Shown: positions 46,558 through 55,562 of the stretch, one piece after another | How the letters are laid out: every line of letters begins with the position of its first letter | Position numbering within the stretch: position 1 is the first letter of the stretch | Source: Alphaproteobacteria bacterium | Lineage (GTDB): Bacteria; Pseudomonadota; Alphaproteobacteria; CACIAM-22H2 | Length of the DNA stretch: 64,000 nt | Assembly: GCA_016124335.1 (NCBI GenBank) | Contig: WGNX01000005.1 | Coordinates: 1-64,000, forward strand | Direction of reading: 5' to 3' | The notes under the pieces: generated by a model | Database searches by the model: none | What the model was told of the DNA's origin: nothing | The model's input: the letters and a program-made list of their open reading frames with translations, nothing else | Translations under genes and position numbers: made by a program

Positions 46558-47496
46558 CTATACGCGCGCGAGGGCCTTGGCGTGAATCCCCGACGTGGCC
46601 CCCGACGTCGCCTTCGCCAGCGCCTTGGCCAGCAACTCGAATTCGCCGCGCCGCGCCGTGCCCTTGCGCCAGACGAGACCGAGGTCGCGCGCCGGATCGT
46701 CCTCGACGCGAACGGCCGCAAGACCGGTGCCCTTCAGGAGGCCCGCATCGATCGCCATCTGCGGCAGCAACGTGACGCCCAGCCCGTTGTCGACCATCTG
46801 GACGAGCGTGAAGATCGACGTGGCGGCAAACGGGTCGGGATCGCGGCTTTCGCGCAGGCCGCACGCGGCAAGCGCATGCTTCTTCATGCAGTGCCCGTCG
46901 GCCAGCAGCAGCAGTTTCTGGCGGCGGATCTCCGCCGGCGTCACGCTCGCGCGCCTGGCGAGCGGGTCGTCCTTGCGCACGATCAGACGGAACGGGTCGG
47001 TGCCCAGCACCGCGCCGTCGTTGGGGCCGCACTCGCACGGCAGCGCCAGGATCGCGGCATCGATCGCGCCGCTGGCGAGCTTCTCGACCAGCCGTTCGGT
47101 CAGGTCTTCGACCAGATAGAGCTTCAGCTTCGGATAGGTCTTGCGCAGCGCCGGCAGCGCCTTGGGCATCCAGAACGGGCTGACCGACGGGATCACGCCC
47201 AGCCGCAATTCGCCCGAAAGCGGTTCGCCCGCCCCCTTGGCTTCGAGCACAAGCTCTTCGGCGTCAGCCAGCAGATGACGCGCACGCACGAGGATCCGCT
47301 CGCCCAACGGCGTCAGCACCACGCGCCTTCGCGTGCGGTCGACAAGGGCCGCCCCCAGCGTCGCCTCCAGCTCCTGGAGACTGGCCGAAAGCGTGGACTG
47401 GGTGACGTTGGCGAGCTTCGCGGCGCGCCCGAAATTGAGCGTGTCGGCAAGGCAGGCGAAATGGCGGAGCTGGCGCAGCGTGGGAAGATGGATCAT
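46558..47496 (-). CDS. oxyR: OxyR peroxide-sensing LysR regulator
   Basis: A 312-residue LysR protein. The N-terminal HTH includes FGRAAKLANVTQSTLSASLQ. The redox pair is in GHCMKKHALAACG, the spacing of C199 and C208 of E. coli OxyR. H2O2 joins these cysteines and turns the protein into an activator. It is divergent from ahpC, whose promoter region holds a dyad at 47510-47523, so OxyR probably controls both genes. Confidence 0.94.
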   Translation of the reverse strand: MIHLPTLRQLRHFACLADTLNFGRAAKLANVTQSTLSASLQELEATLGAALVDRTRRRVVLTPLGERILVRARHLLADAEELVLEAKGAGEPLSGELRLGVIPSVSPFWMPKALPALRKTYPKLKLYLVEDLTERLVEKLASGAIDAAILALPCECGPNDGAVLGTDPFRLIVRKDDPLARRASVTPAEIRRQKLLLLADGHCMKKHALAACGLRESRDPDPFAATSIFTLVQMVDNGLGVTLLPQMAIDAGLLKGTGLAAVRVEDDPARDLGLVWRKGTARRGEFELLAKALAKATSGATSGIHAKALARV

Positions 47497-47509
47497 CGTT
47501 TTCCTCGAT

Positions 47510-47523
47510 AACTGAATCTAGTT
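47510..47523. promoter_or_regulatory. candidate OxyR/LysR site in the oxyR-ahpC gap
   Basis: AACT-N6-AGTT is an inverted repeat 14 bases from the oxyR start and 98 from ahpC. It does not match the full four-part ATAG-N7-CTAT OxyR consensus of E. coli. TTTAAT at 47522-47527 could be an ahpC -10 with a poor -35 (17-base spacer), as expected for an activator-dependent promoter. Confidence 0.5.
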
Positions 47524-47621
47524 TAATCCGTTGGACCGATCAAGGCCCGGGCGGCACATTCGCCTCCGACAGCGGCGCCGGACCCGTCCGCCGCCCCCAT
47601 CCAAGGACGGAGAGAAATCCA

Positions 47622-48161
47622 ATGCTGACCATCGGCGACAAGTTCCCCGCATTCGACCTCAAGGCGGTCGTCTCCACCGACCCCAAGACCGCATTCACGC
47701 AGGTCACGGGCGAATCGGACAAGGGCAAGTGGAAGGTCGTGTTCTTCTGGCCGAAGGACTTCACGTTCGTCTGCCCGACCGAGATCGCGGCCTTCGGCAA
47801 GCTCAACAGGGATTTCAACGAGCGCGACGCGGTCGTCTATGGCGTGTCGACGGACAGCGAATTCGTCCACCTCGCCTGGCGCCAGAACCATGCCGACCTG
47901 AAGGCCCTGCCCTTCGCCATGCTCGCCGACATCAAGCGCGAGCTGTCGACGGCGCTTGGCGTGCTCGACAGGAACGAGGGCGTGGCCCTGCGCGCGACCT
48001 TCATCGTCGATCCGGAAGGCATCATCCGCTTCGTTTCGGTCAACGACCTGTCGGTCGGCCGCAACCCGGCCGAGGTGATGCGCGTGCTCGACGCGCTGCA
48101 GACCGACGAGCTGTGCCCCTGCAACTGGCAGAAGGGCGAGGACGTCCTGAAGGCCGCCTGA
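47622..48161 (+). CDS. ahpC: alkyl hydroperoxide reductase C (peroxiredoxin)
   Basis: A 179-residue typical 2-Cys peroxiredoxin. The peroxidatic cysteine is in [14 protein letters not shown] (about 45-58) and the resolving cysteine in ELCPCNWQ (about 165). Start ATG 47622 follows GGAGAG. It reduces H2O2, alkyl peroxides and peroxynitrite. Its partner here is AhpD, as in actinobacteria and many alphaproteobacteria, rather than AhpF. Confidence 0.96.
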   Translation: MLTIGDKFPAFDLKAVVSTDPKTAFTQVTGESDKGKWKVVFFWPKDFTFVCPTEIAAFGKLNRDFNERDAVVYGVSTDSEFVHLAWRQNHADLKALPFAMLADIKRELSTALGVLDRNEGVALRATFIVDPEGIIRFVSVNDLSVGRNPAEVMRVLDALQTDELCPCNWQKGEDVLKAA

Positions 48162-48187
48162 ACGCAAACGACGCAAGGAGACCGACC

Positions 48188-48745
48188 ATGTCGATCGAAG
48201 CCCTGAAGGACGCGCTTCCGGACTATGCGAAGGACCTGAAGCTCAACCTCTCCACGCTTGCGGGCGAGGAGACGGTGGCGGCCCCGCTGCGCGCCATGCT
48301 GTTCGTGGCGTCCGCGCTTGCGGTCCGTCAGGCGGACGTGCGCGACGCACTTCTGGCCGAGTTCGGCCCGCAGCTTTCCCCCGAGCAGGTGGGGGCGGCG
48401 AAGATCGCGGTGGCGATGATGGGAATGAACAACATTTACTATCGCTTCACCCATCTCGTCGAAGCGCCGGAATACGCCACGATGCCGGCGAAGCTGCGCA
48501 TGACCGCGATGGCCAGGCCCGGCATCCCGGCGGCGGAGTTCGAAGTGCTGAGCCTCGCCGTTTCGGCCATCAACGGCTGCGGCATGTGCATGGCAAGCCA
48601 CGAGAAGGCCGTGCGCAAGCACGGCATCGAGCCGGCCGTCATCCAGGCCGCGGTACGCATCGCCGCGGTCGTCCACGCCACGGCCGTCACGCTCGACGCC
48701 GAGGCGGGCGCGGGGGCGGCACCGGCCCTTTCACAGGCGGCGTAG
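48188..48745 (+). CDS. ahpD: alkyl hydroperoxide reductase D
   Basis: A 185-residue carboxymuconolactone-decarboxylase-like protein, 26 bases after ahpC with AAGGAG before ATG. The thiol pair is [11 protein letters not shown] (C-X2-C and the conserved His, about 131-138). AhpD reduces AhpC, taking electrons from lipoylated dihydrolipoamide succinyltransferase in mycobacteria. A large inverted repeat begins 20 bases after its stop. Confidence 0.95.
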   Translation: MSIEALKDALPDYAKDLKLNLSTLAGEETVAAPLRAMLFVASALAVRQADVRDALLAEFGPQLSPEQVGAAKIAVAMMGMNNIYYRFTHLVEAPEYATMPAKLRMTAMARPGIPAAEFEVLSLAVSAINGCGMCMASHEKAVRKHGIEPAVIQAAVRIAAVVHATAVTLDAEAGAGAAPALSQAA

Positions 48746-48764
48746 TACAAAAGTATGACGCAAT

Positions 48765-48826
48765 TGTCCCCGAGCACCGGAAATTGTAGAAAACATGTTC
48801 TGCAATTTCCGGACTCGCAGGGGACA
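48765..48826. repeat. long inverted repeat between ahpD and comM
   Basis: Outer arms TGTCCCC (48765-48771) and GGGGACA (48820-48826), then GAG and CTC, then CCGGAAATTG (48777-48786) and CAATTTCCGG (48803-48812), then AGAA and TTCT, around the loop AACATG. About 24 bases can pair, with small bulges. The right arm ends on the A of the comM ATG. It may terminate ahpCD, hide the comM start, or be a small mobile or recombination element; no T run follows. Confidence 0.8.
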
Positions 48827-50352
48827 TGGTCGCACGCGTCGCCACGGTCGCGTTCCAGGGTGTCGAGACGGTGCCGGTCGACGTGCAGGTGCAGGTCGCG
48901 GCCGGAGCGCCGGTCTTTGCAGTCGTGGGCCTGCCCGACAGTGCGGTCAAGGAAAGCAAGGAGCGCGTGCGCGCCGCGCTTGCGGCCATCGGGCTGGCGC
49001 TGCCGGGGCGGCGCATCGTCGTCAATCTCGCGCCCGCCGACCTGGCCAAGGAAGGTTCGCACTACGACCTGCCGATCGCGTTGGGCCTGCTCGTGGCGAT
49101 GGGGGCGCTGCCGGCCGATCGCATTGCACCCTATGTCGCGCTGGGCGAGCTGACGCTCGATGCGCGCCTGCTGCCCGTGCCCGGCACGCTGCTGGCCGCG
49201 ATGGCGGCAAATGCCACCGAGCGCGGGCTCATCTGCGCGCAGGCTTCGGGTGGCGAGGCGGCCTGGGCCGGTGCCGCGCGGGACTTCGAGATCCTTGCAG
49301 CGCCAACGCTGCTGGCGCTGATGAACCATCTGCGCGGCGTACAGGCGCTGGCCCCGCCGCAGCCCGAGCGCGGCGCGCTGCCACATGCCGGCCCCGACAT
49401 CGCCGACGTGAAAGGCCAGGAAACGGCCAAGCGCGCGCTCGAGGTGGCGGCGGCCGGCGGCCACAACCTGCTGATGGTGGGCCCGCCGGGTGCCGGCAAG
49501 TCGATGCTGGCGCGCTGCCTGCCGGGCCTGCTGCCGCCGCTGACGGCGGGTGAAGCATTGGAGATCGCAAGCGTGCATTCGCTGGCCGGCGCCGGCGACG
49601 GGCGCATCGCGATGGCGCGGCCCTTCCGCGATCCGCACCACACGGCAAGCCATGTCGCGCTGATCGGCGGCGGGGCGCGCGGCAAGCCCGGCGAGGTGAG
49701 TCTGGCGCATCTGGGCGTGCTGTTCCTCGACGAACTGCCGGAATATCCGCGCGCCGCACTTGAAGCGCTGCGCCAGCCGCTGGAAACCGGGCGCGCGGTC
49801 GTGGCGCGCGCGCAGGCGCATGTGAGCTATCCCGCGCGCGTCCAGCTCGTCGCCGCGATGAACCCGTGCCGCTGCGGCCATCTCGACGATCCCGGACAGG
49901 CCTGCGGGCGCGCGCCGCGCTGTGCCGCCGATTATCAGGCGCGCATTTCCGGTCCGCTGTTCGACCGCATCGACCTGCATGTCGACGTGCCGCCGGTGGC
50001 CGCATCCGACCTGTCGCTGCCGCCGCCGGCCGAGAACAGCGCGCAGGTCGCCAAGCGCGTGGCCGACGCGCGCCACCGCCAGCGCATGCGCTTTGCCAGC
50101 CTGCCCGACGGGAACCGCCCGCGCTGCAATGCCGAGCTGGACGGGCGCGCGCTGGAAGAACTTGCCGCACCCGATGCCGACGGGCGCAAGCTGCTCGACG
50201 AGGCGGCCGGCCGCATGAAGCTTTCCGCGCGCGGCTATCACCGCGTGCTGCGCGTGGCGCGCACGCTGGCCGACCTGCAGGCCGCCGAGCGGCCCGCACG
50301 CGCGCATGTCGCCGAAGCACTGGGCTACCGGCGCCTGCGGCTGGCGGGGTGA
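48826..50352 (+). CDS. comM: ComM/YifB-family AAA+ ATPase (Mg chelatase-like)
   Basis: A 508-residue protein. An N-terminal ChlI domain (VATVAFQGVETVPVDVQVQ) precedes an AAA+ module with Walker A GPPGAGKSMLARCLPG and Walker B GVLFLDELPEY. A cysteine set (CRCGHLDDPGQAC, then C) is typical of the family, which also has a C-terminal Mg_chelatase_C region. ComM is a hexameric branch-migration helicase in natural transformation. The start codon lies in the base of the inverted repeat 48765-48826. No other competence gene is nearby. Confidence 0.94.
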   Translation: MVARVATVAFQGVETVPVDVQVQVAAGAPVFAVVGLPDSAVKESKERVRAALAAIGLALPGRRIVVNLAPADLAKEGSHYDLPIALGLLVAMGALPADRIAPYVALGELTLDARLLPVPGTLLAAMAANATERGLICAQASGGEAAWAGAARDFEILAAPTLLALMNHLRGVQALAPPQPERGALPHAGPDIADVKGQETAKRALEVAAAGGHNLLMVGPPGAGKSMLARCLPGLLPPLTAGEALEIASVHSLAGAGDGRIAMARPFRDPHHTASHVALIGGGARGKPGEVSLAHLGVLFLDELPEYPRAALEALRQPLETGRAVVARAQAHVSYPARVQLVAAMNPCRCGHLDDPGQACGRAPRCAADYQARISGPLFDRIDLHVDVPPVAASDLSLPPPAENSAQVAKRVADARHRQRMRFASLPDGNRPRCNAELDGRALEELAAPDADGRKLLDEAAGRMKLSARGYHRVLRVARTLADLQAAERPARAHVAEALGYRRLRLAG

Positions 50353-50460
50353 GCCGATCCGGTAGCTATTTCGTACCGCGCCGCGGACCGTCGCAGGGGA
50401 TACTGTGCGAACGACCTTCCGCCGCATATGCGCGGCGCCAACGCGAACCGGAGAAAACCG

Positions 50461-50862
50461 ATGACCACCGAAATCCACTGGATGCTGCTGACGGTGCTGA
50501 TGACCGCACTGTTCTGGCTTCCCTATATCCTCGACCGCATCGCGGTGCGCGGGCTCATCCGGGCGGTTGCCGACGACCGGCCGGAAACCGGCGAGCATCA
50601 TTCGCTGTGGGCCAAGCGCGCGATGCGCGCGCATGCCAACGCGATCGAGAATCTCGCGATCTTCGTGCCGGCGGTGCTGGCGCTGCATGCGCTGAACATC
50701 AGCACGCCCGCGACACAATCGGCCGCCGCGGCCTATTTCGCCGCGCGTCTCATCCACTTCGTCGTCTACACGGGCGGCGTTCCCTATATCCGCACGCTTG
50801 CCTTCGCGGCCGGCTGGGTCGCGCAGGTCGTGCTGATCGCGACGGCACTTGGCTGGATGTGA
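50461..50862 (+). CDS. MAPEG-family membrane protein
   Basis: A 133-residue protein with four hydrophobic segments, starting at ATG 50461 after GGAG. RAMRAHANAIENLAIFVPAVL (about 55-75) contains the R-x-x-R-A-H-x-N-x-x-E signature of MAPEG, glutathione-related membrane enzymes. Bacterial members of this short type have mostly unknown substrates. It ends with a clear terminator at 50875-50904. Confidence 0.88.
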   Translation: MTTEIHWMLLTVLMTALFWLPYILDRIAVRGLIRAVADDRPETGEHHSLWAKRAMRAHANAIENLAIFVPAVLALHALNISTPATQSAAAAYFAARLIHFVVYTGGVPYIRTLAFAAGWVAQVVLIATALGWM

Positions 50863-50874
50863 CTTGAATTGACC

Positions 50875-50904
50875 CGGGGGGTGCTCGCCGCACCCCCCGA
50901 TTTT
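50875..50904 (+). terminator. Rho-independent terminator after the MAPEG gene
   Basis: CGGGGGGTGC and GCACCCCCCG form a perfect 10-base stem with loop TCGCC, directly followed by ATTTTCC. It separates the MAPEG gene from the arsR promoter six bases further on. Confidence 0.88.
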
Positions 50905-50909
50905 CCTGC

Positions 50910-50938
50910 TTGACTCTCAGTAAGCCATAACTTACGGT
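50910..50938 (+). promoter_or_regulatory. arsR promoter, probably leaderless
   Basis: TTGACT (50910-50915), 17 bases, then TACGGT (50933-50938). A start of transcription 6-7 bases later falls on the ATG at 50944, so the mRNA would have no leader; no ribosome binding site is visible upstream of that ATG. Confidence 0.55.
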
Positions 50939-50951
50939 AAGTCATGGCTTA
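50921..50951. promoter_or_regulatory. 31-base palindromic operator over the arsR promoter and start codon
   Basis: TAAGCCAT (50921) and ATGGCTTA (50944-50951) are exact inverted copies around a central ACTTAC-G-GTAAGT (50930-50942). Only one pair of positions (50929 and 50943) fails to match. It can also be read as two TAAG-N6-CTTA sites. It covers the spacer, the -10 and the start codon, and is the expected target for repression by the ArsR product. Confidence 0.8.
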
Positions 50952-51267
50952 CGCAAATGCATTCGCCGCTCTCGCGGATCCCACGCGCCGGATGGTGTTC
51001 GAGCGGCTCGGCAAGGGGCCGCAGGCGGTCGGCGCCATCGCCGAGACGCTGCCGGTCAGCCGGCCGGCGGTTTCCCAACATCTCAAAGTGCTGAAGGAGG
51101 CGGGACTCGTGTCCGACCGGGCCGAAGGCACACGCCGCATCTACTACATCGATCCCGAAGGGCTCGGCCAAATGCGCGCGTGGCTCGACCGGTTCTGGGA
51201 CACCGCGCTGGCCGAATTCGGCGCCGAGGTCGCGCGCGACAATCTCAAGCGAAAGGACGCAAAATGA
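50944..51267 (+). CDS. ArsR-family transcriptional repressor
   Basis: A 107-residue winged-helix protein: FAALADPTRRMVFERLGKGP, the recognition helix VSRPAVSQHLKVLKEAGLV and the wing RAEGTRRIYYID. No metal-binding cysteines (ELCVCDL-type) are present, so a metal sensor is unlikely; this subtype is usually paired with an AHSA1/SRPBCC gene, as here (4-base overlap). Its own promoter carries a 31-base palindrome, so it should repress itself and the partner gene. The inducer is unknown. Confidence 0.92.
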   Translation: MAYANAFAALADPTRRMVFERLGKGPQAVGAIAETLPVSRPAVSQHLKVLKEAGLVSDRAEGTRRIYYIDPEGLGQMRAWLDRFWDTALAEFGAEVARDNLKRKDAK

Positions 51268-51779
51268 CTGCCGCAACCCTGCTCAAGATCGCCCCCGTCG
51301 TGAAATCGGTCCGTGTGGAAACCTCACAGGCGCGCGCCTTCGAGATCTTCACCACCGGCATCACGCGCTGGTGGCCGCGCTTCGCCTCGTTCAACAAGGC
51401 GGCGGCGATGAAGGACATGTTCATCGAAGGCCGCGTCGGCGGCCGCTGGTACGAGGTTGGCGAAGACGGTTCGGAGCTGACGCTGGGCCGCGTGCTGGCG
51501 TGGGAACCCTCGCGCCGCTTCGTGATGACATGGACCATGCATAACAAGTGGAAGCCGGGCGCCGATGTGGCCACCGAAGTGGAGGTCACGTTCACGGCCG
51601 AAGGCCCGAACGCCACGCGCGTCGAGCTTGCACATGGCATGTTCGAGCGGCTGGGCGAGGAAGCCGGTGCCGCGATGCGCCCCGAGGTCGAACGCGGCTG
51701 GGGCGAGATGACCGAGCGCTTCAGGTGCCACGCCGAAGGCCGCGAATATGTCGGCGAAAGCAAGCCCTGCAACGGCTGA
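51264..51779 (+). CDS. SRPBCC (AHSA1-like) protein cotranscribed with ArsR
   Basis: A 171-residue single-domain protein with the ATGA overlap. VETSQARAFEIFTTGITRWW, GGRWYEVGEDG, LAWEPSRRFVMTWTM, and a long helix at the end mark the AHSA1 fold. A lipophilic ligand in its pocket is probable. ArsR-SRPBCC pairs are common, and the small-molecule ligand of the SRPBCC protein may be related to the ArsR signal; this is not proven. It is terminated by a strong hairpin. Confidence 0.87.
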   Translation: MTAATLLKIAPVVKSVRVETSQARAFEIFTTGITRWWPRFASFNKAAAMKDMFIEGRVGGRWYEVGEDGSELTLGRVLAWEPSRRFVMTWTMHNKWKPGADVATEVEVTFTAEGPNATRVELAHGMFERLGEEAGAAMRPEVERGWGEMTERFRCHAEGREYVGESKPCNG

Positions 51780-51805
51780 GCCGCGCGAGCCGGGAACCAT
51801 ACGGG

Positions 51806-51842
51806 CGGCGGCCGGAACGGATCCGGCCGCCGTTCGCCTTTT
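51806..51842. terminator. bidirectional terminator between the SRPBCC gene and the response regulator
   Basis: CGGCGGCCGG (51806-51815) and CCGGCCGCCG (51823-51832) form a perfect 10-base stem with loop AACGGAT, then TTCGCCTTTT on the plus strand. It lies between two convergent genes and directly abuts the regulator stop. Confidence 0.82.
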
Positions 51843-52282
51843 CAGTGCTTGGACGGTTTCACGCGCAGCGCCATTTCCGGATTGGCGCCGACGATGAGTT
51901 CGATGCGGTTCTTGAGCTGCTGCTGGCTGACCGGCTTGACCAGATAGCCGGCAACCGCGTGTTCCTTGGCGAAGATCACGGTATCGGCGTTGGCGTCGGC
52001 CGTGAGCATCACGACGGGCGTGCGGTCGATGCCCTGGATCTTCACCTTGCGGATGCCTTCCAGGAACGCCTTGCCGCCGAAATCGCCCATGTGCACGTCG
52101 CAGAACACGATATCCGGTCGCGTGCGCACCACTTCCTGCATGCCGGTGCGCCCGTCGGGCGCCTCGACGAAAGACCGGACGCCGGTCTGGAACAACAGCT
52201 GCTTGATCACCTTTCGCGTGTACTCCTCATCCTCGATCAGGAGAACGCGCAGCTTGGAATAGTCGATGTCGGGCGTTGCCAT
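51842..52282 (-). CDS. single-domain response regulator
   Basis: A 146-residue receiver with no output domain. Acidic pocket E17/D18, phosphorylation site D62 (in VFCDVHMGDFGG), T94 and K116. It is 11 bases downstream of the hybrid kinase gene and likely receives phosphate from its Hpt domain, as in a phosphorelay. The output partner is unknown; a CheY-like or protein-binding mode is possible. Confidence 0.9.
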   Translation of the reverse strand: MATPDIDYSKLRVLLIEDEEYTRKVIKQLLFQTGVRSFVEAPDGRTGMQEVVRTRPDIVFCDVHMGDFGGKAFLEGIRKVKIQGIDRTPVVMLTADANADTVIFAKEHAVAGYLVKPVSQQQLKNRIELIVGANPEMALRVKPSKH

Positions 52283-52293
52283 CGGTCAGTTCC

Positions 52294-55200
52294 TCAGCGG
52301 ATCGGTTTGGTGGCGTCGGCAAGTTCGGCGAGCGTGGGCTCCAGCATCGGCTGGAGAAGGCCGGCGGTATCGAGATCGCCGGCATCGAGAACGTCCTGGA
52401 GATCGGAGGCGAGCTGGCCGAGCCGGACCGCTCCCAGCGAGCGCGCGGCACCTTTGAGCGCGTGCGCGGCCTCGCGTGCGGCCTTCGCGTCGGATGCCGC
52501 AAGCGCATCGGCCACCTTGCCCAGCATCGCGGGCACATCCGAAAGGAACGCGTTGAAGAATTCGCGCGCCTCGTCGTTCCAGCCGCCGAACATCTCGGCC
52601 ACGCGCGCGCGCTCGAAGATCGCGGGATCGATCTCGGGTTCGGCCGCCTTGGCGGGCTTCGCGGCTTCCTTGGGTTCGGGCCGGCGGCGCAGTTCGCGTG
52701 CACCCGGCAGCCACTTTTCGAGCGTGGCGCTCAGCGCCTTGGAATCGATCGGCTTGGTGAGGTACCCGTCCATGCCGGCGTCGAGGCACTTCTGTTCGGT
52801 GCCGGGAAGCGCATCGGCCGTCAGCGCGACGATCGGCAGACGCGGCAGGCCGCCCGCCGCTTCCTTCGCGCGGATGGCTGCGGTCAGTTCGAACCCGTCC
52901 ATCTCGGGCATGTGGAAGTCGGTCAGCAGCAGGCCGAAATTCCGGCCTTCGAGGGCGGCCAGCGCCAGCGCGCCATTGTCGGCGATCTCGAACGCGTAGC
53001 CGCGCTGCGACAGCAGACGCGAGACGACGATCTGGTTGGTCGCGTTGTCCTCGGCGACCATGATCGCGCAACCGGCCGCCAGCGCTTCGTCCAGCGGCGG
53101 GGGCGCCCAGCCGATATCGCCGTCCGCCGTGCTCGCCCGCTGGTCGAGATCGGCGCGACCCAGTGCGGCCGCGACAACCCGCCAGAAGCGGTGACGGCGC
53201 ACCGGCACGGTGAGCGTGGCGAAGAAGCCCGCGCGGTCGGCCTCGTGCAGCGTGGACACGAGCTTGCGCGAGGTGACGAGAACCGGTTTCCAGCCCGCAT
53301 TGGCCTTGTCCTTGCGGATGGCGCGCGCGATCGCCAGCGCCATTTCGCCGTCCCGCACCGCCCCGATGATGACGATGCCCGTGGAACCGCGCGCGCACAA
53401 AAGCGTGTGGTCGAACGAATCGCTGGAAGCGAATTCGACATCCGTTATTCCTGCCGCCGCCATCAGGCTTTCGGCGAATACGCGCCGCTTGCCCTCGACG
53501 TCGACCAGCACGATGCGCGCATCCGAAATGTCGATGGCCGGCCTGTCGCGTTCGCCATCGACCATCTCGAACGGAAGCTCGAACCAGAAGGTCGAACCCT
53601 TGCCGGGCTCGGACTCGACGCCGATCGTGCCGCCCATCATCTCGACGAGCTTCAGCGAGATCGAAAGCCCCAGTCCCGTGCCGCCGAACTTGCGCGAGGT
53701 CGACGTATCGGCCTGCTGGAAGGGCTGGAAGAGCCGCGCGCGCTGCTCGGGCGTAAGTCCGATGCCGGTGTCGACGATCTCGAAGCGCAGCGTCACGTTG
53801 CCATCGGTAGGCGGCGCCTTCGCACGCACGACGATCGAGACCGAACCCTTCTCGGTGAATTTGACCGCGTTGCCCGCGAGATTGAGTGCCACCTGGCGCA
53901 GGCGCGTGGGATCGCCCACGAGCCTGTCGGGAATCGTCGGATCGAGATCGACGATGAACTCCACGCCCTTGTCCTCGGCGCGCGGGATCAGCAGCTCGCC
54001 CACGCCCTCGACCGATTCGAGCAGCGAGAAGGGAACCGTCTCGATATCGAGCTTGCCCGCCTCGATCTTCGAGAAATCGAGGATGTCGTTGATGATCGTG
54101 AGCAGCGCCGAGGCGGAGGAGCGGATCGTCCCGCTCATCGAGCGCTGGTCGTCGGTCAGGTCGGTCTGGTCGAGCATCTCGGCCATCGACATGACGCCGT
54201 TCATCGGCGTGCGGATCTCGTGACTCATCATCGCCAGGAACGACGATTTCGCCTTCGTCGCGTCCTCGGCGGCGATCTTGGCCTGGTCGAGTTCGCGGTT
54301 GGTCGCCTCGAGCGTGGCCAAGGCGCGCGTCATCTCCATTTCCGCGCGTTTCCTTGCCTTGATCTCCTCGCGCATCTTGAGCGCGTAGATGGCCACCGCC
54401 GTCAGCACCGCGAGCACGGCCAGCAGCATCAGCAGGTTGCGCTGGAGCGTGGCGACGGCCGGCCCCAGGATCGCGTCCGCCGGCTGGACGACCACGACCG
54501 TCAACGGCAGGCGGTAGGCCGCGCCCAACGGTGCCGCCGCGCCGAAATATTCGCGGCCCTGGAACTCGAATTTCGACAGGTTCGCGCGGTCGTAGAGAAA
54601 CAGGCCCGAGACGAACTGTGCCAGCGCGTCGTCCGACGAGCCGGGCGCCTGCGCGACGAGCTTGGCGTTCTGGTCGACGACGCCGATCCACGCGCCCGGC
54701 GACAGCCGCCGCGTGTGCCAGTCGTCGAGCAGTTCGCTCAGCGTATCGATATAGAAGTCGACGCCGAGGATGCCCCAGATCGCGCCCGTGCGATCCAGCA
54801 ACGGCTGCGACATCGTGATCGTGAGTTCGCCGGCCGTCGCGGCCTTGTAGGGTTCCGACCACTGGATCGCCGGGTCGGCCTGCACGGCCTGATACCAGGG
54901 CCGCTCGCGCGGATCGTAGGTGGAGTTGCCTTCCGGAATGTTGATCCAGGCCTTTTCGCGCTCGTCATAGAGCGACCAGATCGCGCCCGAGGCGGGGTCG
55001 ATCACGCGCTTGGCGCCGGGCAGCGCGGCGCGCGGCGCATCGGGATGGCGATAGACGAACGGCGGGGCGATCTCGCGGTATTGCCAGAACCCGCCGTCGC
55101 CGAAACCGATATAGACGGAACTCAGCTGCTTGATGCGGCGGATCGGCCCGGTGATCGCGGCAAAGAACGCCTCGCGCGCGGTGGCGCGGGCCATGTCGGG

Positions 55201-55434
55201 CAGGCGCGCGTCGTCGATGGTCTCCGCGATCGTGCGGGCGGGCCCGAAGATCGACGCGGCATCGGCCGTCACCAGTGAGAGAAGCTGGCGCGATTCGCCT
55301 TCCGAGCGTTCGAGAAGGGCCGCGCGTTCCGAGCGGTAGAGAAACGTCGCGAACAGCACGCCAAGGCCGGCGATCGCCGCACCGAGAACGACTTCCTTGC
55401 GAAGCCTGCCGAGAAAGCCGAACGCGCGGAGCAC
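52294..55434 (-). CDS. hybrid sensor histidine kinase with dCache, degenerate REC, REC and Hpt domains
   Basis: A 1046-residue protein from GTG 55434. TM1 (about 15-33), periplasmic dCache (about 36-325), TM2 (about 335-352), short coiled coil, HisKA with H405 ([11 protein letters not shown]), HATPase ([24 protein letters not shown]), a receiver-like domain without the phosphorylatable aspartate (about 640-755), a true receiver with D839 ([11 protein letters not shown]), and Hpt with H991 ([12 protein letters not shown]). The dCache has Y173, R178, W180, Y181 and D226 in the spacing of amino-acid-binding dCache domains, so amino-acid sensing is inferred. It is translated with the response regulator at 51842. 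Confidence 0.92.
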   Translation of the reverse strand: MLRAFGFLGRLRKEVVLGAAIAGLGVLFATFLYRSERAALLERSEGESRQLLSLVTADAASIFGPARTIAETIDDARLPDMARATAREAFFAAITGPIRRIKQLSSVYIGFGDGGFWQYREIAPPFVYRHPDAPRAALPGAKRVIDPASGAIWSLYDEREKAWINIPEGNSTYDPRERPWYQAVQADPAIQWSEPYKAATAGELTITMSQPLLDRTGAIWGILGVDFYIDTLSELLDDWHTRRLSPGAWIGVVDQNAKLVAQAPGSSDDALAQFVSGLFLYDRANLSKFEFQGREYFGAAAPLGAAYRLPLTVVVVQPADAILGPAVATLQRNLLMLLAVLAVLTAVAIYALKMREEIKARKRAEMEMTRALATLEATNRELDQAKIAAEDATKAKSSFLAMMSHEIRTPMNGVMSMAEMLDQTDLTDDQRSMSGTIRSSASALLTIINDILDFSKIEAGKLDIETVPFSLLESVEGVGELLIPRAEDKGVEFIVDLDPTIPDRLVGDPTRLRQVALNLAGNAVKFTEKGSVSIVVRAKAPPTDGNVTLRFEIVDTGIGLTPEQRARLFQPFQQADTSTSRKFGGTGLGLSISLKLVEMMGGTIGVESEPGKGSTFWFELPFEMVDGERDRPAIDISDARIVLVDVEGKRRVFAESLMAAAGITDVEFASSDSFDHTLLCARGSTGIVIIGAVRDGEMALAIARAIRKDKANAGWKPVLVTSRKLVSTLHEADRAGFFATLTVPVRRHRFWRVVAAALGRADLDQRASTADGDIGWAPPPLDEALAAGCAIMVAEDNATNQIVVSRLLSQRGYAFEIADNGALALAALEGRNFGLLLTDFHMPEMDGFELTAAIRAKEAAGGLPRLPIVALTADALPGTEQKCLDAGMDGYLTKPIDSKALSATLEKWLPGARELRRRPEPKEAAKPAKAAEPEIDPAIFERARVAEMFGGWNDEAREFFNAFLSDVPAMLGKVADALAASDAKAAREAAHALKGAARSLGAVRLGQLASDLQDVLDAGDLDTAGLLQPMLEPTLAELADATKPIR

Positions 55435-55521
55435 TTATGTATTCCCACTGCGAAAATGGAGAATACACAAAGTTTATGGTTGAAATGCTCCTGACCGCAA
55501 GACCTGAAAGCGTCTCGCGAA

Positions 55522-55539
55522 TTGCAATTCCAATTGCAA
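55522..55539. promoter_or_regulatory. AT-rich palindrome upstream of the hybrid kinase
   Basis: TTGCAATT-CC-AATTGCAA is a perfect inverted repeat 88-105 bases before the kinase start, in a low-GC stretch between hinT and the kinase gene. It may be an operator; no promoter hexamers are convincing here. Confidence 0.5.
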
Positions 55540-55562
55540 ATCAGATATTTGGCAGTCGGATG

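Noticed and set aside
52276-55278. 1000-residue open frame opposite the hybrid kinase gene
   Set aside because: Arg/Asp/His-rich low-complexity shadow of the kinase frame, with no ribosome binding site and no recognisable domain.
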